From Sipunculus nudus (lineage: Eukaryota; Annelida; Sipuncula; Golfingiida; Sipunculidae): a stretch of 64,000 bases of DNA. The translations under genes were made by a program, and so were the position numbers. Below, one piece after another: positions 23,417 to 35,970 of the stretch. Numbering within the stretch: the first letter of the stretch is position 1; each line of letters begins with the position of its first letter. The notes under the pieces are model-generated. The model did not search any database and was not told where the DNA came from. It saw only the letters and a list, made by a program, of their open reading frames with translations. The stretch covers positions 9,587,664 to 9,651,663 of the forward strand of contig CM049315.1 in NCBI GenBank assembly GCA_026874595.1. Reading direction: 5' to 3'.

Positions 23417-25689
23417 CTGAAACAAATAAAAAACTTCAGATTTTCCGAACCATAAAAATAAACATTGGAAACAACTTTTAATTTGTATATAGCAAACAGG
23501 TCTATCTTTCATTTTCAGAATGATATGAGTTCTTGATACAAAAATTACAAACTATTGGATAAACACAGGAAACAACTTTTACCTTGTACATTTATAACAT
23601 CAACCGTCCCATTGCTGTATAATAGTATGAATTTCATGAATATTTAGTTCAACAATCCTCACGACAAAGATGATGTACCATAGCGCTTTGAAGAACGAAC
23701 TATATACTGTAATTCGTTAAAGGGCTTAACTCTAACTTAATATGAAGGACATTTTTGATAATTGAGAAGCTTTTCAACATAACCACTTTACTGACCAGAG
23801 ACCACCTAAGGACCTCATCACTGACACCTAAGACCCTCGTGTCTCGTGTTAATGTATCCAGACATGATGCATTTACTTATTTTTATTTTTTAAAAATCAA
23901 TATTCTCAACAAACAGTCCCTGTATTTCCTGTTAAAAACTTGATAAAGATAAAATAATAAATAAGATATTACCCGTAATGTAAATTAATAAAGAATATCA
24001 AAATGTTTCAGAAAATTAAAATTAATCTGTTAAAAGTAAAGCGTTCATCAGTGATAAAGTCGGTCAACCCATCGCCAAGCATTTAATCACTGAACGCGTT
24101 TCAGTTTATCCACATACATTTACACAATGTCATTAAATGGGTTTCCTTTTGAAGATTTCAGTAAAGTAGATTGGTAGGCCTATTGTGCACTTTTAAAGGT
24201 CTGCACCAGATACAAAATGTTATATTGTGAAAGAAAATATAGAACCATATCGACACTATTTGTAATTATTTGGTTGCGGGCAGACAGACCCCATCGTCAC
24301 GTCTTCAACCTTTCTATATAATCCATTTCTCAGAGGGAGACCATTGAAATCTTTAAATCTTTCTACAAATTGTACGCCTAGTCCAAAAAGGAAGCTTCAA
24401 TGACAGGATGACGCATTGGCCTAATTTAGCAGAAGGAAACTGAAAGCAAAATTTGGCAAACCAATTAAGCTAATTCACCATAATAGAAAACATTGTATTC
24501 ACTCACGAAAACAGCACCGGAATATGATGTTAAGGCACTTTGATATTATGTTTAAGTAATTCTCGTTTTCAGAAGCTGTTAGGCTGCTGACAAGGGATAA
24601 GGGGGCGTATCCAACGCTCTTTCCGACATATACACACTTAATAGTGAGCGCCGAAAAAACTGCTCCATATTACACCGTCTATAAAAATTTGCACATTTAT
24701 TTGTTTGCGATGTTCTTAATGTGATGATCATGCATATTACTTATTGATGTGATAACTGAATAAAATCTGTCTAAGATTTATACCATTCAAAAAATGCTCT
24801 CTCCGCCCCTAACTGAAGTCTTATAAACATTAAAAAATAAATTAACCGTCGCACGAAGTTGAGCCTTCTGGTGACGTCATGTTATAAAAGAAGAAGCAGT
24901 GCAAGATTTATTTTTCAGTTCTTGTTATCACACTTTATTCTTCGTGGCCGTTTATGATACAATTCCATTGACACTCTTTTCATGTCAGTTTTTACTTCTC
25001 TGCTTTCAGTTAAGAAGGATTTTAAAGGCAAAAATGAATCGCAATTCCAGTTCTATGAATCACATAAAATACAGGTCTTTATGTCTGGCTGTATGTCGGT
25101 GAATTCGGTATCCCTAGGTGATTTATATGGAAGGTTAAGTTGGTTACATAAAAAAATATTTGTAAAGATTTAGTGAAATAAAGCAGTCCATGAGGAGTTT
25201 AATTTTTATTAACGGTCGTAGGAACTTCCACAGCACGGCCGACTGAATTTATGCAAAATTGGTAGTGTATCTTTTATCCTGCACGACTGTGAAGTATGAA
25301 TGGGACAAACACGTGACATTATAGTATACCCTGCTAGTATGCCTTTAATGAAAGCTTTCACATAAGTGACTTTTTTAAACTACCGAAGTCATATTCTACT
25401 AATACGTACACATGCGTAAACAAGCTTTGTCTTTACCAGGTGTTTTTTAATTAGATGTGAACAAAAGCTGGTCTCCAGAGGACGCACAAGGGTTTTCAGT
25501 CAGAATCAATTAAATAGCGTCTCTCATATGACGAAATCAGTAACAAACTAGAATACGGGTAGTCGACAAGTGACTACGTGTATCTGCCGAAATCAGAGTG
25601 GGATGGGTGAAGTGAGGCATGGTTTTGAGTGGCGAGGGGAATTAGAGTGAGGTGTGTTGCATATTAGCATGGATGTCTGCAGCGGAAAT

Positions 25690-26600
25690 ATGTATGTAGG
25701 TTGTGCCACCTATTGCAAAATCCAGAAAGTTGCCCAATCTGTTTACATATGCAAAATTTTAGGCAGATAAATCAGACCACTACTTGTAGTGGATAAGTCA
25801 AACCACTGCCGAGATATGAGTGATTTTATCCAAAGGCATATGAACAGATGGACACTGTGCAAAAATAGTTGCAGGTGGCGCCACCAGTTTTGCATGTGAT
25901 TAAGAGCTATGTGAGAATTATACACATGCAAAATTTTGGCCCAATCGGTCAAATGGTTCCCGAGATATGAGCTTGGATATCTGCAGCGTACACGTGAATG
26001 AAGGTGGTGCCACCTGTCATAAAAGCAAGAAAGCTGTCCAGGATGTATAAACCTACAGAATTTCAGGTGGATAAGTCAAACCACTGCCGAGATATGAGTT
26101 ATTTTATCCCAAGGCATATGAACAGATGGACACTGTGCAAAAATGGTTGCAGGTGGCGCCACCAGTTTTGTTATGATAAAGAGCTATGTGAGATCTATAC
26201 ACATGCAAAATTTAAGTGTAAACCTGCAAAATTTCAGGTGGATAAGTCAAACCACTGCCGAGATTTGAGTGATTTTATCCAAAGGCATATGTACAGACGG
26301 ACACTGTGCAAAAAATGTTACAGGTGGCGCCACCAGTTTTGCGTATGATAAAGAGCTATGTAAGAGATCTATACACATGCAAAATTTTGGCCCAATCGAT
26401 CAAATGGTTCCCGAGATATGAGCTTGGATGTCTGCAGCGTAAACGTGAATGTAGGTGGCGCCACCTATCATAAAATCAAGAAAGCTGTCCAAGATGTATA
26501 CACATGCAATATGAGTGATTTTATCCCAAGGCAGATGAACAGATTGACGCTGTGCTAAAATGGTGGCGCCATCTGCAATGTATGTTATAAAGCTTTCCAA
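25690..26600. repeat. Tandem repeat array with perfect GGTGGCGCCACC cores
   Basis: GGTGGCGCCACC occurs at about 25,874, 26,152, 26,323 and 26,454. The phrase 'tttcaggtggataagtcaaaccactgccgagat' starts at 26,061 and 26,232 (171-bp period) and has a variant near 25,780. Spacing between cores is 278, 171 and 131 bp, so units have been deleted or merged. A 116-codon frame at 25,998-26,348 exists because 171 is divisible by three; it is not a gene. The array is bordered near 25,550-25,580 by a motif shared, inverted, with 4284-4320. Confidence 0.8.
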
Positions 26601-27000
26601 GGGCTACATGTGTGGGAAAATGTTTAGCCTGATCGGTCAAACGGTTCCCGAGATATGTGGGTTTATGTGTGGAAACAGATGCACAAATGGACTCTGGGCA
26701 GAGAGGAAAGGTCAGAGGTCAACCAAAAATGAGGGCGCAGCAGTACACATGTGACCCGATCATAATCCCGTATTTAAAAAAAATCCGCCCGGAAACCTAA
26801 GCGGCGGCGACGGCGGCGGCGTCCGACTGAAAACATAGTATCCGCAAAACTCTGTTTTTGGGGATACAAATATTTATCCACATTTTTATGGTATGGCGTT
26901 TATTAGAGCTTAATAAAGCAGGCTTGGGTACAACATATGTAAAGCCACATTTGCGTTTGCATTTAAATCCGGGGGTGAATCAATTTGGTTTCAAAAGACA

Positions 27001-27062
27001 AATGCCTGATCATGATAAATTATGCAAATTATGCCTGATCATGATAAATTATGCAAATTTAT
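27001..27062 (+). repeat. Recent direct duplication, about 31 bp x 2
   Basis: 'atgcctgatcatgataaattatgcaaatt' is present twice back to back (from about 27,001 and 27,032) with no mismatch, indicating a recent slippage event. Confidence 0.85.
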
Positions 27063-29693
27063 GATAAAAACATATGACATCAAGCGGCAAAATAGAGGTA
27101 TTTGCATTTGATAATATTTTATTATGATTGAATTTATATTTAAGCTGATTTATCTAAAACATCTGCATTTGTACTTAAATGCTTCGAGTCGTATTTGAAC
27201 CCCAACCCTGGAATAAAGTTAATTGTTGAGATGATTCAAAGACACGTAAAGCTTGCTATAAATTTGAGTTACTGAAGAAAAAATTTCCAGTAGGTCGCAA
27301 AATGCCCTGACAGGACAAAAAAATAGAGTGATGGTCGTGATGGCTGGGAGGTCGTAAGATGTGATTTTAATTGTTCATATATTCTCATCTTTTTTCAAAA
27401 AAGTTATAGCACGGTACATTTATTGTCTCTCCAAATTCTCACGTCCCGGGAGTTGAAAGCATTTTGTTTCATTTATTTTAGAAAGTGCTTGGGAAATCTT
27501 ATATGCTGCACGGACACAATTTTGTTTTCTTTGACGTTAGTCATATTACCATTTTTTCTATTAGTAAATGAGAAAAATATCAGCTTCCCGTACAAAATTC
27601 ATACGATGTATTTTTATAACTATTTCAAAAAGTTTATTTATTAGAAAAACAATGCTTAAGCTTACCAATGTTAAAACTCAGTTGAAGTTTCTGCACGACT
27701 TTTTGAGTCTTAAAACCATTAGAAAATTGTTGGGCGCCAGGTTTCTACGTAATTCGTCTCTGACATACGTCCATGTTATCTCGCCGGGAGGTACAGGTTG
27801 CATTTTACCGTATTAAAACCTGTTCTGGCTGGCCCGGTATCACACTTGGGACAGTGTGGGCTCATTAGAACAATATAACGTCGGCACCTGACAGAAAAAC
27901 GTCAGACTGAGATACTCCACAAGGAGCCGACAAAATACAAAAACATGGTTTACAGTCATGTCAAGGATATCGGACAATCTGACCAGACGGCACTCATACA
28001 GTCAAGACATGGCGCTAGAGTAGCAAAAAATACTGTGCAATCGTCCAAGGCCACAACACTTCACAGGATAAATAGGCATTTATACTGGTGTTTATTCAGT
28101 TTTTAATTCAGCCATTGTTTATCCAGTCACTATAATTGTTTTTCGTAAAGCGAATCTATGGACCATCACCAAAATGTATTTAATTATTCATCATGGTATC
28201 TGCTCTGTAGCAAGGCATGTCTCCGCAAGAACTCTGGAACAGTGGCTGTTCAATTTAACAGGAAGACGTATAATGTGTGCATGTGAGGTAATGCCTTTCT
28301 GAACCAATAATAACATTTAAACAATATTTAATAAAATTTGCTTATAAAAATACATTGCACAAAAAAAATTTGAGGAAAGTCAAAATGACAAATGATTAAT
28401 ATACAAACGAAAGTGACATGTACCTTATGTGCTGATAGATGTAGTGGTCAATGGTTGCTTTCTACACAAACTTTTCCAATTTTATCTTTTTGCATTGAAC
28501 AATAGCGTATTTCTTTCTACTCCGTTCCTTTTTCGGGGGAGGGCGCGGGGGACATGTCCCTTTTACTTTTCTAGGAAGCGGTTGACAAAGTATTTTTTAT
28601 GAATGTTTGAAAATGGAGATGACTTAAAAGGAAAAATAAGGTGTCGAAAATTGAGCAGCAATACTTTCATATATCCCAAATATATACTCTGTAATACGTA
28701 CAGAGAAATTGGAATGTGTTTTGATGTCCTGAGGAGAATTTTAGCTGGGGTAATAGTTCAAGTGTCAGGAGGTTGGGGGGGGGGGGGGAGGGGGAGCGGT
28801 ACACACTGCTGATGCTTTCCCAAAATATGGTCTCAGCGAACAAGCCCAGCCTGCCATCGGAAAACAAGTGTGCCTGGAGTTCTAGTGGACCTGTATACAT
28901 AGCTCTCGTATACAAAGGTATATGGGGCGCTGCTTTCGGAACTAAACGTATGCTATTTTATATCACGGATTTCCAGGTCAAAAAAGAGGGTGGGTGGGGG
29001 GGGGGGGGTGGGGGTGGTCAGCAACCTACTAAATCCGCCTTCCCCTGTGTGGCTCATGCTTACATAAATCATAGATATTTTGAAAAATTTTAAGCTGAAC
29101 GACCAGTTCAGTTTGTCACAAATTTCCCCAACATTTGTTAAATGAATGGAATAACTAAATCTTGGACATTTATTAACTGATGCACAAATCTGTTTGAAAA
29201 GTGAAAGGCTCGATATCAAATTGAATATTTAATCATTAAAATCCATTGCAAGACTCTATAATTTCTGTATATAGGTTCCACTATTGGATGTATAGACAGT
29301 CAGACGGACGGACGGACACTCGAAGGAAACGGGTCTCTTCCCACAATATTAACGGGTGGATTGAAAGCCAGAAGGCCGGGCCCTTGAAGGATACGGACCC
29401 ATCCCCACAGCTGAGATGACTTTCTGTCAACTAAACTGAAATAATTCACCTAAAAAAAAGAGTTCTTGTAGTTAGCACTGGTATTAGGAAATTTCGTCGC
29501 TGATCAAAACCCTATCTAACACCTTATGATCCTATATTTCGTTATTCAAGTATCAATCGATTTATCTTCTTTCTTGGGAGTTTGGTATGCATTCAGGCAT
29601 GTCCCTTACGTATAACTGTTGTCTTCTGTAGGAAAGGTGTTTCCCGAGAACAAAAGACCCAATTATCAATAAATAAAGCGATGTATTTATATA

Positions 29694-29820
29694 GAGTAAA
29701 GCGTCGTTTGCAGTAGCGTCAATTTTTCTTCCAGGGTGGGGGGGGGGGGGGGGTGACTTTGTTTATTTATATATATATACACACACACACACCTTTTTCA
29801 GCGTCTTTGAGTGACATATT

Positions 29821-29878
<58 letters not shown>

Positions 29879-30795
29879 CTATTTATATATATATATGATA
29901 TAAACATACCAATGTTAATCATATTTAAAAAAATTATAATATTGTAATAGAAAATAAGTTTTTGTAATTCAAAGCAAGGTTTAGATATAACATTTTTTAG
30001 TAAACGAATCCAAAGTATTTAATTCTATTCAATAAAATATTTCATTTGCAATATCATAGTATTATTCTCTGAAAAGTGTGGGGGGGGGGGATGATTACAT
30101 TGGTCATCCCCCTTGCCAAAAAAAGTGGGGGGTATATATATACCCCCACCCCCTATATTGACGCCCCTGGTCGTTTATCCGAAAAAAAGGCTCGTTAATT
30201 GGACACGATTTTTGCTCTGATTGACCGTGATTACAAACCTGCCGCCGAGTACTGGACGTTCTTAGAGACTGACAGACCCGAATTGATGAAGCTCACCCAT
30301 AAAAAAACGTTGGCAATAATATTTGTGTAACATAGGGATTTTAGTCTGGATCAAATGGCGTCAGGATCAGGATCATTCCTTATACTACTAATTCATGTCA
30401 TGCGTCGCCGTCATGATAGAAAGTGGACAGGAACAACTAGGAGTTCAATTACAAAGGAACGTAACAAAATAAAAAAATAATCATTTAATAGTCGTTTTTA
30501 TTTAAAAATTATTATTTCTGTTATATCAACTGTGAGGGTCTTGTCTAACATTTTTCTTGTTCACCCCACTTGGGATGCGTGATTAAAAGGCGAGAAGAAG
30601 ACAACACGCACCGGCGGAGCGATGTTTTTCACACTTAATACCTGAGGTACACTAATTATCCGGCTTTATGTATAACTACTGATCTCTGTAATAATATGAT
30701 CTTTTATACTAACATGTCAGATATTTTTATGAATATCGGAAAAACGATCATAATTTATCGTTCTCAACGGTTTTCGGATAAACGACGCTCTACTT
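29694..30795. mobile_element. pogo/Tigger-like element interrupted by a hAT-like element
   Basis: The left end reads GAGTAAAGCGTCGTTT[insert]ATCCGAAAA and the right end, reverse complemented, reads AAGTAGAGCGTCGTTTATCCGAAAA. Both are flanked by TA (29,692-29,693 and 30,796-30,797). CAGTAGAGCG-like tips with TA duplication fit pogo/Tigger-type elements. Removing the nested insert (29,711-30,169 plus one target copy) leaves about 635 bp with no transposase frame. Confidence 0.7.
29711..30169. mobile_element. hAT-like MITE nested in the pogo-like element
   Basis: It begins CAGTAGCGTCAATTTTT and ends in the complement of CAGGGGCGTCAATATAG. Eight-bp target copies GTCGTTTG (29,703-29,710) and GTCGTTTA (30,170-30,177) flank it with one mismatch. 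An 8-bp duplication and CAGGGGCG-type ends are typical of hAT elements. The interior carries a G run, a (CA)n/(TA)n stretch at about 29,770-29,895 and 'gtggggggtatatatatacccccac' near 30,125-30,150. It has no coding capacity. Confidence 0.8.
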
Positions 30796-32437
30796 TATTT
30801 AAATATACACACACCTCGGATTCTGGTCTCAATAATTTCATTATTTAAACTTAATATTCAGCTTATTATTCAACTCATTATTAAATGACAGGGTAATAGA
30901 TGTTACAGAGAACAAAAACATATGCAGCCCCATTCAGTATGCACGTTCATATACCATGTTTTTAATCCAATTTAGAAGTTCATTCTTGATATATAAAAAA
31001 CGCATCCCAGGCGTTAGAACTGCAACGTGTTTATTTGAAGTGGAAATAAAGCTTGTGAACTGAGTTAATTGTAAATTAACGGCCCTCAAGCACACTTTAA
31101 GTTTTGACGCTAATATTATTCTTGGATGGTACTCATGAGAGACTTAAAGCCATCCTCTTCTCTCCTGCAATGTAGCGTGCCTATGTCTGATTACAGGGAG
31201 GGCGCGACCTTCACGGAGCACGGGAAAAACTTACCCTAGCTTCCCGAAGCTTCTTGAGTTTCTTATCACACATAACCAGACAGATCCCGGGAAGCTATGG
31301 GTGATTTCCTGACGGAGCATAAAGGAATGAGATGTCTTTTGATTATTCCCATTTGAGAGATAAAAACTACAGCCGTTTACAACTGCATGTGAGCATCAAG
31401 CAGAAACTAAGTGTCGGGTCAGATTAGGCGGTCGATGTGTAAGGCTTTCTGAAATTCTGCACATAGAGAAATAGTCCATACACCTGCAGTGCGATAAACT
31501 GAAAGAATATTATCTCTAATGAGGTATCAATTGTGAACTACTGGTCATGACGCTCAGCTAACAAGCACTGTAAAATACTGCAATACGGTCGTCTGATATC
31601 AACGCAAAGAACACCAAGTGATACTCTTCGTTGTGTCTCTTGTTTGACCTGACGATATGTAACATTTGTATAAATATATGTTACAAAATATATAATTTAT
31701 CTAATTCTGATTCTGATCTATTCGTATTAAGGAAAAATTGCAAACTATTTTATTTATTGTTAAAGCTACAATATAATTTGAATGATAAGTGATCGTTTAA
31801 AAATTAATGTTTAATTAATTAAAGGACTCTGTAAGTTGCCTCACCAGCCTTGAGCGCTAGTCCAAAACCTATGATCAATAACCATAGTGAACTTTATGCA
31901 ACCATTGTTTGAACATCTGAAATCCTACATAATGATTAATTAAAACTGGAAAAAATAATGGTTGAATTTAATTGACTACAGTAAGTAAAAGGTCGAATTA
32001 TTTTGTTGGAGTGGTTTGACATTATAACACACTGAAGCCAAATATTTCAAATCAAAGAAAATTCTTTTCTTCAGCAGGATATAAGGTGACAGAGACCTAA
32101 TTTCTGGTTACCGTCGATTTATCCGTGCAGTGAATCTAATGTCTGTAGCTCTTCAAATGACCTGCTAATAGTATGCTTAAAGAACTGTGTATGAGATAAA
32201 TTATTCACAATCCTTAATGTTCAGATGACACTCAGTCAGCTCCACCAGAAAATAAATAGAAATAAAGTCTACTGATTCATTGTCACATCCCCGAAGGAAT
32301 GGACGTCCAGGTTCTTTTAAACGGTAAACCAAACCGGTTACAACTCACACATACACTCCAAAAGATGAAATGGCATGAGTAAACAAAATATTAAAATATA
32401 TTAAAACACACGTACATTTCTCTGGAGAGGCGTTCTA

Positions 32438-32440
<3 letters not shown>

Positions 32441-32508
<68 letters not shown>
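32441..32508. repeat. (TA)n microsatellite
   Basis: This is an uninterrupted (TA)n run of about 34 units in the galaxin intron. Similar runs lie at about 34,079-34,146 (same intron) and 29,824-29,869. Confidence 0.95.
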
Positions 32509-32511
<3 letters not shown>

Positions 32512-32864
32512 TGATCACAAGAGTCCATATAATCAAACAAAATCACTAATTCCTGTTTACTCCTGTATGTTCAAAGCACAAGAAAATTCACTTGTATACA
32601 CGGCTCCCAATCACATGACCGACGTGCACACGTGACATTGGAGTGTCAGCTCCTAGCTCAGTCCGCCCACACTGTGTATGTACACATGTATTCTTCAGCG
32701 CTTTACACCACCAATCAGCATAGTTCCTCACTGATTTACGCGCTCGCCCCTCAAGGAAACGTCCAGAAAGCACTGGAAGATAGGCTCACAGTCTCCTCTG
32801 TAGGAATGCGGAAGAAATGTCTTTTGCAGCATATGTCTCCTGGATTCATCCAGCAAGAAATTAC

Positions 32865-33175
32865 CTGAATATGCCCCCGCACGACAATATTCAGTACCAC
32901 TCTCGTTTCGCGTGTATATCGCCCTGGCCATCTAATTGGACGCGCTCAAGGTAGACACACATCGCCGGATTACCAGTCCTTCGGCAATCACAATATCCAC
33001 TCAGAAGTCCGTTACAGGGGTATTTACGTGGCCGTCTTCAGACACTGACGTTTTACGCTCAGGAACATCGTCTCTCAGTTGACCTGACACTGGATCCGGC
33101 ACAGACAAACACGGACCGGCCTCTGGACCGCAGAAAACCGTAAGATTACACCCAACTGTCGAGCTGACCCAGGCA
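32865..33175 (-). other. Candidate first exon downstream of an intronic promoter
   Basis: About 30 bp downstream of the TATA-like box at 33,204-33,210 lies GC-richer sequence. It leads to an ATG at 32,931 and 22 codons (MARAIYTRNESGTEYCRAGAYS), then a donor-like CAG/GTAATT at 32,865/32,864. The frame leaves phase 1, the same phase as galaxin exon 1, so it could splice to galaxin exon 2, but the peptide has no signal sequence. At least one upstream ATG exists (uORF MFLSVKRQCLKTAT). It could equally be a non-coding transcript or chance. Confidence 0.25.
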
Positions 33176-33202
33176 ATTGTAAAGAGTTCCTCTTATCCCT
33201 GG

Positions 33203-33251
33203 CTTATATACTCTTGCTGACGTAACAAGTCCTGACCATCTCCTGGCCAAT
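33203..33251 (-). promoter_or_regulatory. Promoter-like cluster: TATA, CRE-like site, CCAAT box
   Basis: Read on the minus strand, in transcription order: ATTGG (inverted CCAAT box, 33,247-33,251), TTACGTCA (CRE-like, 33,218-33,225), then TATATAAG (33,203-33,210). Order and spacing resemble a TATA promoter firing leftwards. It lies inside the galaxin intron on the same strand, in an island less AT-rich than its flanks. Confidence 0.4.
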
Positions 33252-34077
33252 CATCTGACAGCATTATCCAGCTTGTCATAAACTGCATGAATACTTAAAT
33301 GGACACGCCTCCAGAGAGTAACCCATGAGAAAAAGCAGATAAGCAGGTTAGCTGCCTTTGATGTCTACAATAAACAATGTCGCTATAGGAACCTTCTTGA
33401 CATGAATCGGCTCCCAAGGAATTAAAACCGTACTGAAATTAACATCAAATGAGACACCTGGGTTCTCTCAACTAAGTTCTCGCGCTAACATCTATACAAG
33501 GTACTCCATATTAAAGTTAAATAAATTATAAAAACAATCATTATGTTATATTCCTTACTTGAAAATGCAGTAAAATAATTAAGTCTCAATCCTCAGGCGA
33601 CATTCATGTTAGTTAAACTAATTCAATGACGTGATTAGAAATCATTAATTAAATATCATCATTTCATTATCACTGTACCATTGACGGTACATCGTACCAC
33701 TGTACACAAGAAATAACGTAATTGATCTAATTATGTGATTCATTTGTCGCTTAAAAATTATTTTTTTTAGCCAGATTGATTTCGTGGTTTATATCTGCTC
33801 GGTAGTTGGTGGGCAAATGGCCAGTGTGCTCACTTGTCATCGGGTTATATACAATTCTTGAATTATTGATTAATACGTTAAAACTACTCTTACATTATTT
33901 AAAAGAGTTTTAAGTTTTTTATTTCTCGATGCCCCATGTACATTACAGCTTATCAGCTTACATCTGGCCGATAGGTTTAAGATAAACATACACACACACA
34001 CACATATATATATAACTGTGTGTAAGGAACTGTAATACATGTATATAGTTGTAAATTTCAAGTCTTGAACTATGTAA

Positions 34078-34078
<1 letters not shown>

Positions 34079-34146
<68 letters not shown>
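34079..34146. repeat. (TA)n microsatellite
   Basis: This is a pure (TA)n run of about 34 units. A short (CA)n/(TA)n run lies nearby at 33,990-34,012. Confidence 0.95.
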
Positions 34147-34153
<7 letters not shown>

Positions 34154-35712
34154 ATACATCATATAATAATGAAATCTTGATGGCGCCTCTAAGATTCGAT
34201 CTGACGTCTTAATGTCAGGTTATGACTGGATTATTCCGAGCCCCATTCATATAAAAAGCTAAATCTAGAAGGCTTACAAAATACATTTATCTTGTCAACT
34301 GATTACCCTCATCCTCAGTCAATAGGCAGTGCTACCAAAAGACCATGGGCCTATCCTTTAGCAAGATATGGTTTATGTATCTTGGTATCTTGACCATATA
34401 ATACACACAGTAAAATCTGCCAGAGCAGGGCGGTCAAGGGACTGCAACATGTTTGTGTCTGTATTTGACAGTTAGCCTTTCACATGAATTGTCAGTATGT
34501 GCTCTGCCCTAAGTCACACTTCGGTAATCACTATTATTGGTTCATCTGGTCAGCTGCTGAGAAAGGCTAGTCCTCATAACAATGAATGGAGCGATCTCTC
34601 TGTATCTGTATACTTGTTGCTGATTTAAGGAAAAGCTAATGGCTGTCACTTTCAATTCATGTTTGCTGTACGGTTCGCTTTGTGTTAACAATTGGATTTG
34701 CATGAGGGCATTGGTGCATTAACTGACTGCCATGCGTAACCTTTACAGTTCATTAGATTAACTCATGAATTAATCAATAAGAGGTCAGGTTGACACAGCT
34801 GAAACAAACTGTAACCGAAACACACGCAATGCAGGCAGACACACTAACACATATCTAAAGCATTCAAGGGACCAACCTTCTGAAATGCTCACCAGTAATT
34901 ATCCCTCTAGGTGACCAAATATATCATGGGTTTCTATAACAGAGAACCCCATGAGAGATTTACAAGGAATGCAGTTTCCTATCACTTAGCATCATTCAGG
35001 TGGTGTTAAAAGTATTGATTGGTCTTTCTGTGTGTAACAAATTACAAAGACCTGAAGCAGTGAAGACGATGCCACATTTCAACCGAGGTCACCCTGTAAA
35101 AATATGTTTAATATATAACCAAGGCCCATATACGACTTCGAATGAATAGCCGTCAGTCAAGTTCTAAGCCAGTGTCTAATATTACCAAATTAAAATCACC
35201 ACTGATAGATCTACGATTAGATGAATAAATTAGAAGAGACACAGTTGTGTTCAGATAAAATTCCGGAATAAAATACCGGTTAGGATTTCCAACGCGGAGA
35301 GTAAATACTCTTATTTCTAAAACGAAATATCACATTATATAGTATCGATCATATTTCAATATCCTTCATGTTCAACATAACAAAAAAAAACTTTCTGACA
35401 GGGAAACAGTGAGGATGCAGAGAGAGACAGAGAGCGAGTAAATCCCCCATGAGTGATACCTCGATCAGATCCAAGATTTAAAAAAATGGTCGAAAAAAAA
35501 ATATTCAATAAACAAAGGTTAGAATTGTGCTTATAATCAATTTACTTCAACCTATACTAAGTAGACCTTCCCTGGCCTAAGGAACCAGCTCGATACATTA
35601 TTTCCACGATAATCCGACCTATCATCGGTCTATAGTCCTAGAGAATATACTAAAACATGTGCAAGGGTTATTGGATGGAACATGGCCTGTAAGTTAGACA
35701 GCAGATCCTAAG

Positions 35713-35970
35713 CACAGGCGCTTGTTTCCCTATTTGTGCAGATATTGGCTTAAATAGAGTTCAATCATCTTTAAAACAATCCCCTGTCCTTTAATGAGTT
35801 CTAAACAAGGACATAACGCCTGCCGGTACTTCTTCCATTCTCTATATCAACAAGTACCGGCAAGCGTTATATCCTGGTTGAGAGCTCATTAAACGGTAAG
35901 GGACTGTTGTTTAAGGTGATTGAACTCTATTTAAGCCAATATCTGCACAAATAGGGTTCAAGCGCCTGTG
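35713..35970. repeat. Long hairpin (inverted repeat), about 118-bp arms
   Basis: The left arm begins CACAGGCGCTTG and continues through 'ctatttgtgcagatattggc' and 'ttaaatagagttcaatca'. The right arm is its reverse complement with roughly 85% identity by eye, ending CAAGCGCCTGTG at 35,970. The loop is about 22 bp. TCCTAA lies at 35,706-35,711 and again at 35,971-35,976, a possible 6-bp target duplication (one extra G on the left). It could be a foldback MITE, or a transcribed long-hairpin small-RNA precursor; both are inference. Confidence 0.85.

Noticed and set aside
25998-26348. 116-codon ORF with repeated 'DKSNHCRD' peptide
   Set aside because: The repeat period of 171 bp is a multiple of three, so the frame persists by chance in a non-coding array.
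31215-31330. Minus-strand exon ending in a near-perfect donor AGG/GTAAGT
   Set aside because: In phase 1 it meets a stop after a few codons, and no acceptor gives a continuous reading frame with the neighbouring candidates.
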